Assembly (NCBI GenBank): GCA_002898975.1
Contig: BEID01000069.1
Span: 1-6,876, forward strand
Source: a bacterium HR27
Lineage (GTDB): Bacteria; Chloroflexota; Chloroflexia; Thermomicrobiales; Thermomicrobiaceae
Length of the DNA stretch: 6,876 nt
Reading direction: 5' to 3'
Shown: positions 1 through 5,606 of the stretch, one piece after another
How the letters are laid out: every line of letters starts with the position of its first letter
Numbering within the stretch: the first letter of the stretch is position 1
Translations under genes and position numbers: made by a program
Notes under the pieces: generated by a model
What the model was told of the DNA's origin: nothing
Databases searched by the model: none
What the model saw: only the letters and a program-made list of their open reading frames with translations

Positions 1-2
1 GA

Positions 3-191
3 ACCACCAGCGCAGTGGAGGAGCAGGACGTGTGGGTGGCCGCGTTGCCCATCTCGGTAGCATGCGAGCTGATCGACGAGAGGATGAGGGGGTCGTCCAT
101 CGCGCAGAGCCTGCGCAGCGTTCCCAGCGCAGTGAACAGGGTGCCGAGGGTAGTGCGGACGAATTCACGGTTGGGTCGACTCGTCTGCTGA
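3..191 (+). CDS. Possible 3' end of an unrecognised gene entering from the left
   Basis: A frame open from the left edge ends at TGA 189-191 and would give the last 62 residues of a protein. I do not recognise the product. The third codon positions are strongly G/C and about two thirds of first codon positions are purine, as expected for coding DNA. The residues include an acidic stretch (VEEQD) then an Arg- and Ser-rich tail. A minus-strand frame over the same bases is also open to the edge. It shares the same third positions, so its G/C bias is equally good, and it could be a gene starting near 217 (TTG) or 100 (ATG) and running out of the window. I prefer the plus strand only for its higher purine content at first positions. 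If correct, this gene converges on the M48 gene that ends at 347. Confidence 0.28.
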   Translation, partial: TTSAVEEQDVWVAALPISVACELIDERMRGSSIAQSLRSVPSAVNRVPRVVRTNSRLGRLVC

Positions 192-298
192 CTCGAACCA
201 AAACGAAATCCCGTCAACCGCCGTAACCGCGGGACCGTGCCCCGGTCGGCGGACGCTCGAGGGTGCTCTGCCGGCAAAAACGTCCACTCCTCACTCGT

Positions 299-346
299 AA
301 ACGACAGTCGAGAGCCGAGAATGCTCGCCCTTTGGTGCTCGTGTCG
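299..346 (-). terminator. Stem-loop directly after the short M48 gene, possible terminator
   Basis: Immediately after the stop codon at 347-349, on the transcribed minus strand, CGACA (346-342) pairs with TGTCG (306-302). The adjoining CGAG (341-338) pairs with CTCG (312-309), leaving a 2-nt bulge. A smaller CGAG/CTCG hairpin can form inside the loop. The outer stem is followed by only TTT, so it is at best a weak intrinsic terminator. It may instead be a 3'-end stabilising structure. Confidence 0.33.
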
Positions 347-1282
347 TCACCCGAGGGTATCCTGCGTCTCTGTTGTACTCGCGTCGCTCGGTCCCTTTTC
401 GCGCTGCCGTAGGAAACGGTCGGTTAACTGCTCGTCGATCGCCCGCAGCTGCCCGACCAACTGCGCGGCTGACCGCGTCGCGGCCCAGGTACGTGCCCAG
501 GCCTGGGAGAGGTCGCACCCCAGAGCAGCGAGACGCTCGACGATGTCCGGGTGCGTCCACAATCCGGAAGGCTGATCTGGTTGTCCGAGCCAGTCGGGAG
601 GATCGCTTCCGGCGAACAGTTCCCGCGTTGCTCGAGCCACGACGGCTCCGAGGGGAAGCGCCTGCTTCGCGAGGTCGCGCAGGAATTCGCTCTCGACGAC
701 GGACCACACGGCAGTGACGAGGGCTGACTTGACCAACAGCGAAGCCCAAGCAGCTGTGCCAGCGAGTTCGGCCGCTGCTCGGTCGGCGAGCAGTTCTCGC
801 TCGAACCTCCTGGCTTGCTGCCAGAACGCGAAACGTGTGAGCCCGAACCGCACCAGCGGTCGGAGCAACGCGCAGATCGGATCGGGGAGGCGCACGGTGA
901 CGGTCGCTACGACCAGCAGGGCTGTACCGATGCAGTCAGTGAAAAGCGTTTCGAGTCGCTTGGGCCGCGTGTCCTGGCGACGGAAGTGGTCGAGTTCGTG
1001 GGCGATGAGCGCACGCAACTCGTCCTCGTCGAGAAGATAGAGCAGGACCAGCGAGAGCCCGAGCGTCCGCCCGGTGACCGTCGTGTCGACCAGGCGAACC
1101 GGGGATTCGGTCCCAAAACTCAGCGGACCGAGCGCGATGAGCACGTTGTCCGGCGGCGTAGTGCCCAACCGGCGGGCGACCTCGTCGACGAGTGCCCAGA
1201 GGGCCGGTGCCTGGGTGCGGGTTACCGGTAGAGCGCTGCCGATTTCGTCAGGTAGACCTGCGTGCGTTGGTGCGGACGTCAT
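347..1282 (-). CDS. M48-family zinc metallopeptidase, short paralogue without N-terminal membrane anchor
   Basis: A predicted zinc-dependent endopeptidase of 311 residues in family M48 (HtpX/Ste24-like gluzincins). The zinc-binding motif HELDH is at residues 95-99. The third zinc ligand is probably Glu163 in the ERELLAD segment. The M48 signature THP is at 243-245, followed by ERLAALG. A hydrophobic stretch lies at about 117-155, between the zinc motif and Glu163, as in membrane-associated M48 enzymes. The start was set at ATG 1282 because AAGGAA lies at 1297-1292, 9 nt upstream. A longer in-frame GTG start at 1471 would add an Arg/Gly-rich segment without membrane helices and has no comparable ribosome site. 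The protein aligns along its whole conserved part with the neighbour at 1632-3113. Shared segments include LVDEVAR, TPPDN/APPDN, VTGRT, PPDW and the C-terminal QAW region. It lacks that neighbour's first 190 or so residues, which hold four membrane helices. The substrate is unknown. Family assignment is firm; the membrane topology is inferred. Confidence 0.87.
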   Translation of the reverse strand: MTSAPTHAGLPDEIGSALPVTRTQAPALWALVDEVARRLGTTPPDNVLIALGPLSFGTESPVRLVDTTVTGRTLGLSLVLLYLLDEDELRALIAHELDHFRRQDTRPKRLETLFTDCIGTALLVVATVTVRLPDPICALLRPLVRFGLTRFAFWQQARRFERELLADRAAAELAGTAAWASLLVKSALVTAVWSVVESEFLRDLAKQALPLGAVVARATRELFAGSDPPDWLGQPDQPSGLWTHPDIVERLAALGCDLSQAWARTWAATRSAAQLVGQLRAIDEQLTDRFLRQREKGPSDASTTETQDTLG

Positions 1283-1437
1283 CGTGCGGCGTTCCTTCAC
1301 GCTCTCTCGCGGGTATGACGCTCGGACGCTGATGGCGCCCCCGTCGGTCTGCGAGAGGGGGCCAACTGGCCGGGTGACTCGGTGCACGAGGGTGAGTCCG
1401 GACGATGCGCTCGTTCCCGATCTGGCGCGCGTGAGTT

Positions 1438-1520
1438 CGTGCCCCCCACATGGTAAGCGCCCGTGCCCCACGTGGCGCCGTGTTCGGGGCCGGGAATGCC
1501 GGGACCGTGCCCCGCAGTGG
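1438..1520. repeat. Three CGTGCCCC-based short repeats upstream of the short M48 gene
   Basis: Three related motifs occur within 83 bp. They are CGTGCCCCCCACATGG (1438-1453), CGTGCCCCACGTGG (1462-1475) and CGTGCCCCGCAGTGG (1506-1520), all CGTGCCCC followed by a CA/AC-TGG ending. The middle copy holds a small palindrome, CGTG-CCC-CACG. A fourth partial copy, CGTGCCCCGGTCGG, lies at 236-249, beyond the other end of the short M48 gene. They sit 156-238 bp upstream of the ATG at 1282, so an operator or other protein-binding role is possible. In DNA this G/C-rich, chance repeats of 8 bp are not rare. Confidence 0.3.
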
Positions 1521-1565
1521 GAGCAGGTGCGGTTCGGGACAGTTGCTGGTTCGCTGCGAACGCGT

Positions 1566-1590
1566 ACCGATCGAGCGACTGGCGATCGGT
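1566..1590 (-). terminator. 8-bp perfect stem-loop downstream of the long M48 gene
   Basis: ACCGATCG (1566-1573) and CGATCGGT (1583-1590) are perfect inverted repeats with a 9-nt loop, starting about 42 nt past the stop of the M48 gene at 1632. On the transcribed strand no run of T follows, so a textbook intrinsic terminator is not supported. A factor-dependent terminator or an mRNA 3'-stabilising hairpin is possible. Confidence 0.35.
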
Positions 1591-1610
1591 GCAGTAGCTC
1601 GGGTATCGGT

Positions 1611-1640
1611 CTCTGGTCACTTTTGCTCTCGTCACTTTTG
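1611..1640 (-). repeat. 15-bp tandem duplication across the stop codon of the long M48 gene
   Basis: CTCTGGTCACTTTTG (1611-1625) and CTCTCGTCACTTTTG (1626-1640) are adjacent and differ at one base. The right-hand copy contains the TGA stop (1634-1632) of the M48 gene. Because the unit is five codons long, the left-hand copy adds a second in-frame TGA 15 nt further on. The ends would read as QK-stop and then REQK-stop. It looks like a recent slippage duplication and gives a back-up stop. Confidence 0.75.
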
Positions 1641-3113
1641 CGCGCTCCTACCTGTGGTGGCCCCTCGTGTCTGCTGGCGGACGACGCGGAGCAGCTGCGA
1701 GAGCCGCGCGATCAGCCTGGTGAGGTCGCGGTCGATCGCATCGATCGGGCCGACGAGTGCAGCTGCTGGCACCGCAGCCGGTACGGCTGCGCGCCAGGCC
1801 TGGGCGAGGTCGACGCCGAGCGCGTCCAGTCGCGCGTGCAGCGGCGGGTGGGTATCGACCGGATGCGCTGTCCGCTCGCGTGCGATCCAGTCCGGCGGCT
1901 GGGGTGTCTGCATCGCCTGCGCGGCCAGCCAGGCGACTGCCGCACCGGCCGGTGGTGGGTCGGCCGCACCGTTCTCCACCGCTCGCTCGAGGTAGAGCGA
2001 CCAGGCCGGAACTGCGACCGCGACCTTGAGGAGCGCCGTCGCGAAGGGGAGCGCTCCCGCCACGCGCGCTGCCACACCGTCGGCTGCGAACTCGCGCTCG
2101 CGGGAATGCGCAGCGGTCGCGAGCGTGAACCGCTCGACCGTGAAGCTGAAGATCGGCAGCAGCGGAACGACCGCCACGGCACGAGCGTCGCGGTCGAGGG
2201 TCGCGCGCAGGGTCTCGAGCGCCTCGGCAGCGGCGCGGAGTGCCGGTGCGTATTCCCGCGAGTAGCGGGTGTCTTCACCGTGGAAATGCGCCAGCTCGTG
2301 CGCGACGACGGCTGGAAGCTCGCGTTCGTCCCAGAGATGGAGGAGTGGCAGCGAGAGGCAGAGCGTGCGGCCCGTCACTCGCTGGTTCGGCAAGATGACC
2401 GGCACCTCGATCGCGTAGCAGTTGGGCTCGAGTGTGAGAACGAGGTTGTCCGGGGGCGCGGTGCCGACGGTGCGCGCGACCTCGTCGACCAGTCGCCAGA
2501 GCGTGGGCGCCTGCGCCCGGGTCAACGACACGGCGATCTCCTGGTGCTCGAGCGGCTTGCCCCAGGCGAGAGCAGTCGCTGCCGTCCGCACGGCCGTGTA
2601 GCCGCCCAACAGGAGGATGCCGAGAAGGAAACCAACCCAAATGCGCTCGACAAAGACGGCCATCAGGAGCGCGAGGCTGCCAGTGACCAGCACCGAGAGC
2701 GCGAGGCCGAGCAGGGCGGCACCGATACCGGTCGCGCGCACAGCCTGCCGGAAGAGCGCTGGGAGACGCTCGCGCGACTGCCGCGCCTGGCTGGCTCGAT
2801 GGGCGACGAAACCGAGCATACCCAGGCCGAGGAGACCGGTCAGGATCCCACCGGTCTGGAGCCAGCCAGCGGCGGCGAAGAGGTCGCACTTCGATCTGTC
2901 GCGCGCCGCGGGATACTGGCAGTAGATCTCCAGGCGGGTCTGGTCGGGATTCGCATTCGCCTGGAACGTGCCGAACCGGCTCGCATACGTCTCGAAGGTG
3001 CGAGCATTCAGCTCGCTCCGGACACAGGTACCGCTCAACCAGACCAACGCTGGCAGCAAGAGGACGACCAGGACGAGCCCGAGATGACTCCGGTTCTGCG
3101 GTTGTTCCACCAT
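1632..3113 (-). CDS. Membrane-anchored M48-family zinc metallopeptidase
   Basis: A predicted membrane zinc endopeptidase of 493 residues. Membrane segments are visible at about 11-28, 86-105, 127-153 and 158-182. The peptidase domain follows from about residue 190. The zinc motif HELAH is at 272-276, followed by a DTRYSR segment. The third zinc ligand is probably Glu341 in REREFAAD, with Asp345 as the usual M48 Asp four residues on. THPP is at 421-424. Residues 30-85, between the first two helices, form a probable extracytoplasmic loop with three cysteines (30, 65, 76). The start is ATG 3113 because GGGAGAGGG lies at 3125-3117, 3 nt upstream. A TTG at 3140 would add nine residues but has no such site. 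M48 enzymes of the HtpX and Ste24 groups cleave membrane or misfolded substrates at the membrane; the substrate here is unknown. The gene lies upstream of a shorter paralogue and downstream of a small membrane protein, all on the same strand. Confidence 0.9.
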   Translation of the reverse strand: MVEQPQNRSHLGLVLVVLLLPALVWLSGTCVRSELNARTFETYASRFGTFQANANPDQTRLEIYCQYPAARDRSKCDLFAAAGWLQTGGILTGLLGLGMLGFVAHRASQARQSRERLPALFRQAVRATGIGAALLGLALSVLVTGSLALLMAVFVERIWVGFLLGILLLGGYTAVRTAATALAWGKPLEHQEIAVSLTRAQAPTLWRLVDEVARTVGTAPPDNLVLTLEPNCYAIEVPVILPNQRVTGRTLCLSLPLLHLWDERELPAVVAHELAHFHGEDTRYSREYAPALRAAAEALETLRATLDRDARAVAVVPLLPIFSFTVERFTLATAAHSREREFAADGVAARVAGALPFATALLKVAVAVPAWSLYLERAVENGAADPPPAGAAVAWLAAQAMQTPQPPDWIARERTAHPVDTHPPLHARLDALGVDLAQAWRAAVPAAVPAAALVGPIDAIDRDLTRLIARLSQLLRVVRQQTRGATTGRSAQK

Positions 3114-3168
3114 CTGCCCTCTCCCTACGAGACCGACCAACGAAGCGCTCGCCTGCAGTCTCGCTGAC

Positions 3169-3194
3169 CGGCGGGAATCCTGGTATTCCCGTCG
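3169..3194. promoter_or_regulatory. Stem-loop between the membrane protein gene and the long M48 gene
   Basis: CGGGAAT (3172-3178) and ATTCCCG (3185-3191) form a perfect 7-bp stem with a 6-nt loop. On a plus-strand transcript it extends to 10 pairs with one G-U wobble (3169-3171 with 3192-3194). On the minus strand the wobble becomes an A-C mismatch, leaving 7 + 2 pairs. No T-run follows on either strand. It sits 56 nt upstream of the M48 start and about 85 nt past the preceding stop. It could be an intercistronic mRNA structure or a protein-binding palindrome. Confidence 0.4.
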
Positions 3195-3238
3195 AGCAGG
3201 TGCCTGAAGGCGAAGGCTCCGGTCTCCTCGTGCTCGCT

Positions 3239-3259
3239 GGGCCAGTCGTGGGCCAGTCG
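3239..3259. repeat. Short tandem direct repeat, GGGCCAGTCG x2
   Basis: GGGCCAGTCG occurs at 3239-3248 and 3250-3259, separated by a single T, giving an 11-bp period. It lies just past the stop of the membrane protein gene at 3280. It is probably a slippage duplication; no function is evident. Confidence 0.6.
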
Positions 3260-3279
3260 GCGGTCGGTCTCCCGCCCGG

Positions 3280-3897
3280 TCAGCTACGGCAGCTGACTAG
3301 CCGGCCGGCGAGTTCCAGGGCGAGCCAGGCGGTCGAGAAGAACGGGATCAGCGGGAGGCCGGGTGTGGGCCGCAGCGCGACGACGAGAAAGGCGAGGGCG
3401 ATGCCGATCACCGTAGGTGCGGTGCCGGTGAGGAACGAGCGCCGACGTCGGCGCGCCTGGGCAGCGAGCGCGGCGGCGAGGAGCAGGTCGAGTGCCCCGA
3501 GCACGAAGCGCTGCCCGTGCGGTAGGAGGAGCACGACATTGCCGAAGAAGAACGGTGCAGGCAGCTGTGCCGGGCTCGCTGTGGTGGCGGGAGCGGGCAA
3601 CAGGAAGAGCCCGCTGTCGATCGCCGACAGGGTGGCTAGGACGAGTCCCAGCGGCGCGGGGCGTGCTGGAAGCAGCGAGGCGAGCAGGCTGCCCCCGGAC
3701 AGCGCGAAGAGGAAGACGAGCCCGTCGGTCCACGGATAGAGGCGGACTTCGAGGAGCGCGCCGGTCACGAGCGTGAGCAGGCTGACGGCCGTCCCCGCGA
3801 CGAACCAGCGACGCGCGTGCCGGGTGGCGAACCAGCCAGCCGTCGCCGTACCGGCCAGGAGCGTCGCATCGAAGCCGAACTCGGCCAGGCGGAACAC
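3280..3897 (-). CDS. Small polytopic membrane protein, unrecognised; presenilin-like residue pattern
   Basis: A hydrophobic protein of 205 residues that I do not recognise as a named family. About six or seven membrane segments are visible, separated by short polar loops. One loop is an RRRRR stretch before the penultimate helix, suggesting a cytoplasmic side. The start chosen is GTG 3897, where GAGG lies at 3907-3904 with a 6-nt spacer. The longer frame upstream to 4104 is Arg-rich, carries no signal-like sequence and looks noncoding. The last four helices hold, in order, an Asp in LSAIDSGLFLLP, an Asp in LGALDLLLAAAL, one helix without charged residues, and PGLPLIPF. Presenilin/SPP-type (A22) aspartyl proteases carry a YD, a GxGD and a PAL motif in this same helix order. 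Here the motifs are only partly kept (AID, GALD, PGLP), so a protease assignment is speculative. Its neighbours downstream are two M48 metallopeptidases on the same strand. Confidence 0.75.
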   Translation of the reverse strand: MFRLAEFGFDATLLAGTATAGWFATRHARRWFVAGTAVSLLTLVTGALLEVRLYPWTDGLVFLFALSGGSLLASLLPARPAPLGLVLATLSAIDSGLFLLPAPATTASPAQLPAPFFFGNVVLLLPHGQRFVLGALDLLLAAALAAQARRRRRSFLTGTAPTVIGIALAFLVVALRPTPGLPLIPFFSTAWLALELAGRLVSCRS

Positions 3898-3935
3898 CGG
3901 TCGCCTCGCATCTGGTGTGCTGACCGCGTCCTCAG

Positions 3936-3951
3936 TGCGGTACCGACCGCA
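3936..3951 (-). promoter_or_regulatory. Leader stem-loop of the membrane protein gene
   Basis: TGCGGT (3936-3941) and ACCGCA (3946-3951) form a perfect 6-bp stem with a 4-nt loop, about 40 nt upstream of the GTG start at 3897. Just upstream on the minus strand is TACACT (3965-3960), a 4/6 match to a -10 box with no good -35 partner. A weak promoter plus leader hairpin is possible. Confidence 0.25.
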
Positions 3952-4130
3952 TGGCAGCGAGTGTAGCGCGGCACGCAGCAGTTCGCATCTCCGGCGTCCC
4001 TCGTGCACCCCGCGCACGCCGCGCGCGGAACGGCTCCGCCGAGCCAGTGCAGGGCCCAGAACGCTCGCCCGGCAGCGCCTGCTCGCGGTACCGGTCGCGA
4101 ACACGCTCGGCCTCGCTTCCCCGCTTCATC

Positions 4131-4142
4131 CGGACGCGTCCG
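4131..4142. repeat. 12-bp perfect palindrome downstream of the CARF-HEPN gene
   Basis: CGGACGCGTCCG reads identically on both strands and lies about 70 nt past the CARF-HEPN stop at 4211. No T-run follows on the minus strand. It could be a protein-binding site or chance in G/C-rich DNA. Confidence 0.35.
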
Positions 4143-4210
4143 TCCGCGGATTCCTCGCCGGTCGAGCGTCTGGGGGCTGAGGTAGGCCACTGGTCGCTCG
4201 GAGCGGACGG

Positions 4211-5425
4211 TCAGCCTGAGCGCGCGTCGAGGAGCGCCTGCAGGCGCCGAACGAGTTCCTGTGCCTTGGACTGAGCTGCCTGTGGGGACAGGGCTCCTTG
4301 GCGCATGCCGCAGTGGGCGAGGTCGTTGCGGAGCTGTGCCAGCTGGTTCCAGAGATCGCCGATATCCCAGCCGGGGTGGTGGGCAGCCAAGCGCGAGCCC
4401 TGTCTCGCCACGGCGCCGAGTTCGCCCAGGCTCCGCTCGGCCTGCTCGCGTTCCGCCATCCGCTGCCAGTGGGGATGCACTTCCGGCATGAACGCCCAGA
4501 TATACCAGCTGACGAACCACTCGCGGGCCATGGTGACGGCCTGGAGGACGAGTCCCTTGTCGAGCGCGTAGCGGACAGCAGCGAGTTGCGCGCGCAGGAC
4601 GGCCTCGTCGAGCCGCTCCGGCTCGGGATGGGCGAGCGCGGCCACGTCGGTCGCGAGGCGATCAGCCAGGCGAGCGAACGGTGGAGCCCAGCGGGCCAGC
4701 TCGTCTTCGGCACTCTGCAACCGCTCCCGGAGCCGGTGCGCAGCTCGAGCCGCGTCGACGGGCCGGTTCAGCCGGATCGTCTCGCTCCACTCCTCGAGGG
4801 CCTGGCCGACACCTTGCAGTCGCTGGGGCAACTCCTCCGCGCCACGCCGCCTGGCGGCGGCATGCGTCTCGCTGAGACGCTGGGCCAGCAGCCGGCCGTC
4901 ACCGGAGCGCTCGAGTGCCTCGATGCCGCTGAGCCAGTCGGCCAGGTCGAGGAGCGGGGTCAGGTCGAAGACCGGCGCCTCGCCGCTCGCCGGATCGCGT
5001 GCCTCGTAAGCACCGTAGAGGATGCGCTCAAGCGTCACGCCCTGGAGGTGACGCAGGAGCAGCGCGGCGACTGCGGCGAAGAGCGGTAGCGAGCGGAAAC
5101 CGTGGGTGACGTCGATGACCAGGTGTGACCCCGCAGGGACGGCTCCGGCTAGCTGTTCGAAGATCTGCCACAGTTCGGCCTGGCTCCGTCCCGGCGGGAT
5201 CGGGACTGGCCGCACCCGGTCGCCGAGGTGGTCGCGGAGCGTTGCCCAGTGGGGCCCGCGCTCGGCTTCGGCAGTGAGGAGGACGAGCACCTGCTCGGGT
5301 TCGAGCCAGGCAGCGAGGGCCAGTGGGAAGAGGTGCGTGGTGGAGCGGCGCACGGCTCGCCCGTCGTCCCAGACGTAGGTGACTGGCCGGTAGTCTCCGG
5401 TGCCGAGGAACGTCACGATCCGCAT
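4211..5425 (-). CDS. csx1: CRISPR-associated CARF-HEPN protein, Csx1/DxTHG (TM1812-like) family
   Basis: A 404-residue protein with the two-part layout of type III CRISPR ancillary RNases. The N-terminal Rossmann-like CARF domain starts MRIVTFLGTGDYRP. It carries the family-defining DxTHG motif in IDVTHGFRSLP at 104-114; in this family that loop helps bind cyclic oligoadenylate. A long helical, charge-rich linker covers about 165-290. The C-terminal HEPN domain ends with RNDLAH at 366-371, the R-x4-H catalytic motif of HEPN RNases. Both activity signatures are intact, so a cOA-activated RNA-cleaving enzyme is expected. That function is known from the family, not shown here. The ATG at 5425 is preceded by a GAGG-containing G-rich stretch (5438-5430) with a 4-nt gap to the ATG. 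A candidate promoter lies at 5553-5525. No other cas gene or array is in the window. It is divergent from a Uma2-like gene and upstream of membrane and protease genes on its own strand. Confidence 0.93.
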   Translation of the reverse strand: MRIVTFLGTGDYRPVTYVWDDGRAVRRSTTHLFPLALAAWLEPEQVLVLLTAEAERGPHWATLRDHLGDRVRPVPIPPGRSQAELWQIFEQLAGAVPAGSHLVIDVTHGFRSLPLFAAVAALLLRHLQGVTLERILYGAYEARDPASGEAPVFDLTPLLDLADWLSGIEALERSGDGRLLAQRLSETHAAARRRGAEELPQRLQGVGQALEEWSETIRLNRPVDAARAAHRLRERLQSAEDELARWAPPFARLADRLATDVAALAHPEPERLDEAVLRAQLAAVRYALDKGLVLQAVTMAREWFVSWYIWAFMPEVHPHWQRMAEREQAERSLGELGAVARQGSRLAAHHPGWDIGDLWNQLAQLRNDLAHCGMRQGALSPQAAQSKAQELVRRLQALLDARSG

Positions 5426-5485
5426 CGCACCCCCCCTCGCTGACCACAGGACGAGTGCCGGTACGCAGGAGCCTCCGACGACTGG

Positions 5486-5491
5486 TACGAT
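5486..5491 (+). promoter_or_regulatory. Possible extended -10 element for the Uma2-like gene
   Basis: TGGTACGAT (5483-5491) contains TACGAT, a 4/6 match to the -10 consensus, preceded by TG as in extended -10 promoters. No -35 match was found at the proper distance. A start near 5498 would give a leader of about 110 nt before the ATG at 5607 and would overlap the csx1 leader on the opposite strand. Confidence 0.22.
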
Positions 5492-5524
5492 CGCGCCATT
5501 GTGCCGGTGGCTCGACGATCGAGC

Positions 5525-5553
5525 AGTATGTCAGCACGCAGTCGCGCTGGCAA
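5525..5553 (-). promoter_or_regulatory. Probable sigma-70-like promoter of csx1
   Basis: On the minus strand TTGCCA (5553-5548, 5/6 match to TTGACA) and CATACT (5530-5525, 4/6 match to TATAAT) are separated by exactly 17 bp. Transcription from about 5518 would give a leader of about 93 nt before the csx1 ATG at 5425. It lies in the divergent spacer shared with the Uma2-like gene, so the two genes could be regulated together. Confidence 0.5.
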
Positions 5554-5606
5554 GTGGCCCCGTCCGCTGGAGGCGCCCGGCCGGGACGGGCGAGAGGTGG
5601 GAACGG

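Larger units (their letters stand above)
1283..1631. other. 349-bp intergenic region between the two M48 genes
   Basis: No convincing gene is seen. The minus-strand frame continuous with the short M48 gene stays open across it but has no usable ATG, GTG or TTG beyond 1471. A second minus-strand frame, 1297-1635, is open but Arg/Pro/Ser-rich and resembles translated noncoding DNA. The region contains an 8-bp stem-loop at 1566-1590, three copies of a CGTGCCCC motif at 1438-1520, and half of the 15-bp tandem repeat at 1611-1640. I found no good sigma-70-like promoter for the short M48 gene here, so its transcription may come from upstream or from a promoter of another type. Confidence 0.6.
3898..4210. 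other. 313-bp intergenic region between the CARF-HEPN and membrane protein genes
   Basis: No secure gene is seen. A minus-strand frame at 3932-4129 could encode 64 residues. It begins MKRGSEAERVRDRYREQ, with good codon bias over the first 20 or so codons, then becomes Arg/Ala-rich and of poor quality. It lacks a clear ribosome site, so I leave it as a possible small gene or decayed remnant. A 12-bp perfect palindrome (CGGACGCGTCCG, 4131-4142) lies about 70 nt past the CARF gene stop. A 6-bp stem-loop (3936-3951) lies in the probable leader of the membrane protein gene. Confidence 0.5.

Noticed and set aside
1283..1520. Zinc-ribbon-like CSHCG and PCGGH residues in the minus-strand frame continuous with the short M48 gene
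   Set aside because: The frame has no ATG, GTG or TTG upstream of the CSHC codons; the only long in-frame start is GTG at 1471, after them. The clear ribosome site at 1297-1292 supports the start at 1282, so this segment is probably untranslated.
1074..3167. 697-codon open frame on the plus strand opposite the M48 genes
   Set aside because: It is an antisense artefact of G/C-rich third positions. The minus strand holds HExxH, the Glu ligand and THP motifs in two proteins, while this translation is Arg/Glu/Gln-rich without domains.
3239..3259. CRISPR array or iteron cluster suggested by GGGCCAGTCG x2
   Set aside because: There are only two 10-bp copies separated by one base, with no spacer-sized intervals and no further copies. 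No CRISPR array was found anywhere in the window.
3932..4129. 64-residue Arg-rich frame on the minus strand between csx1 and the membrane protein gene
   Set aside because: The first 20 codons look coding, but the rest is Arg/Ala-rich and low quality, no ribosome site precedes the ATG and no family is recognised. It is noted in the intergenic entry rather than called as a gene.
4298..5089. 263-codon plus-strand open frame antisense to csx1
   Set aside because: Csx1 has diagnostic CARF and HEPN motifs in the opposite frame; this translation shows none.
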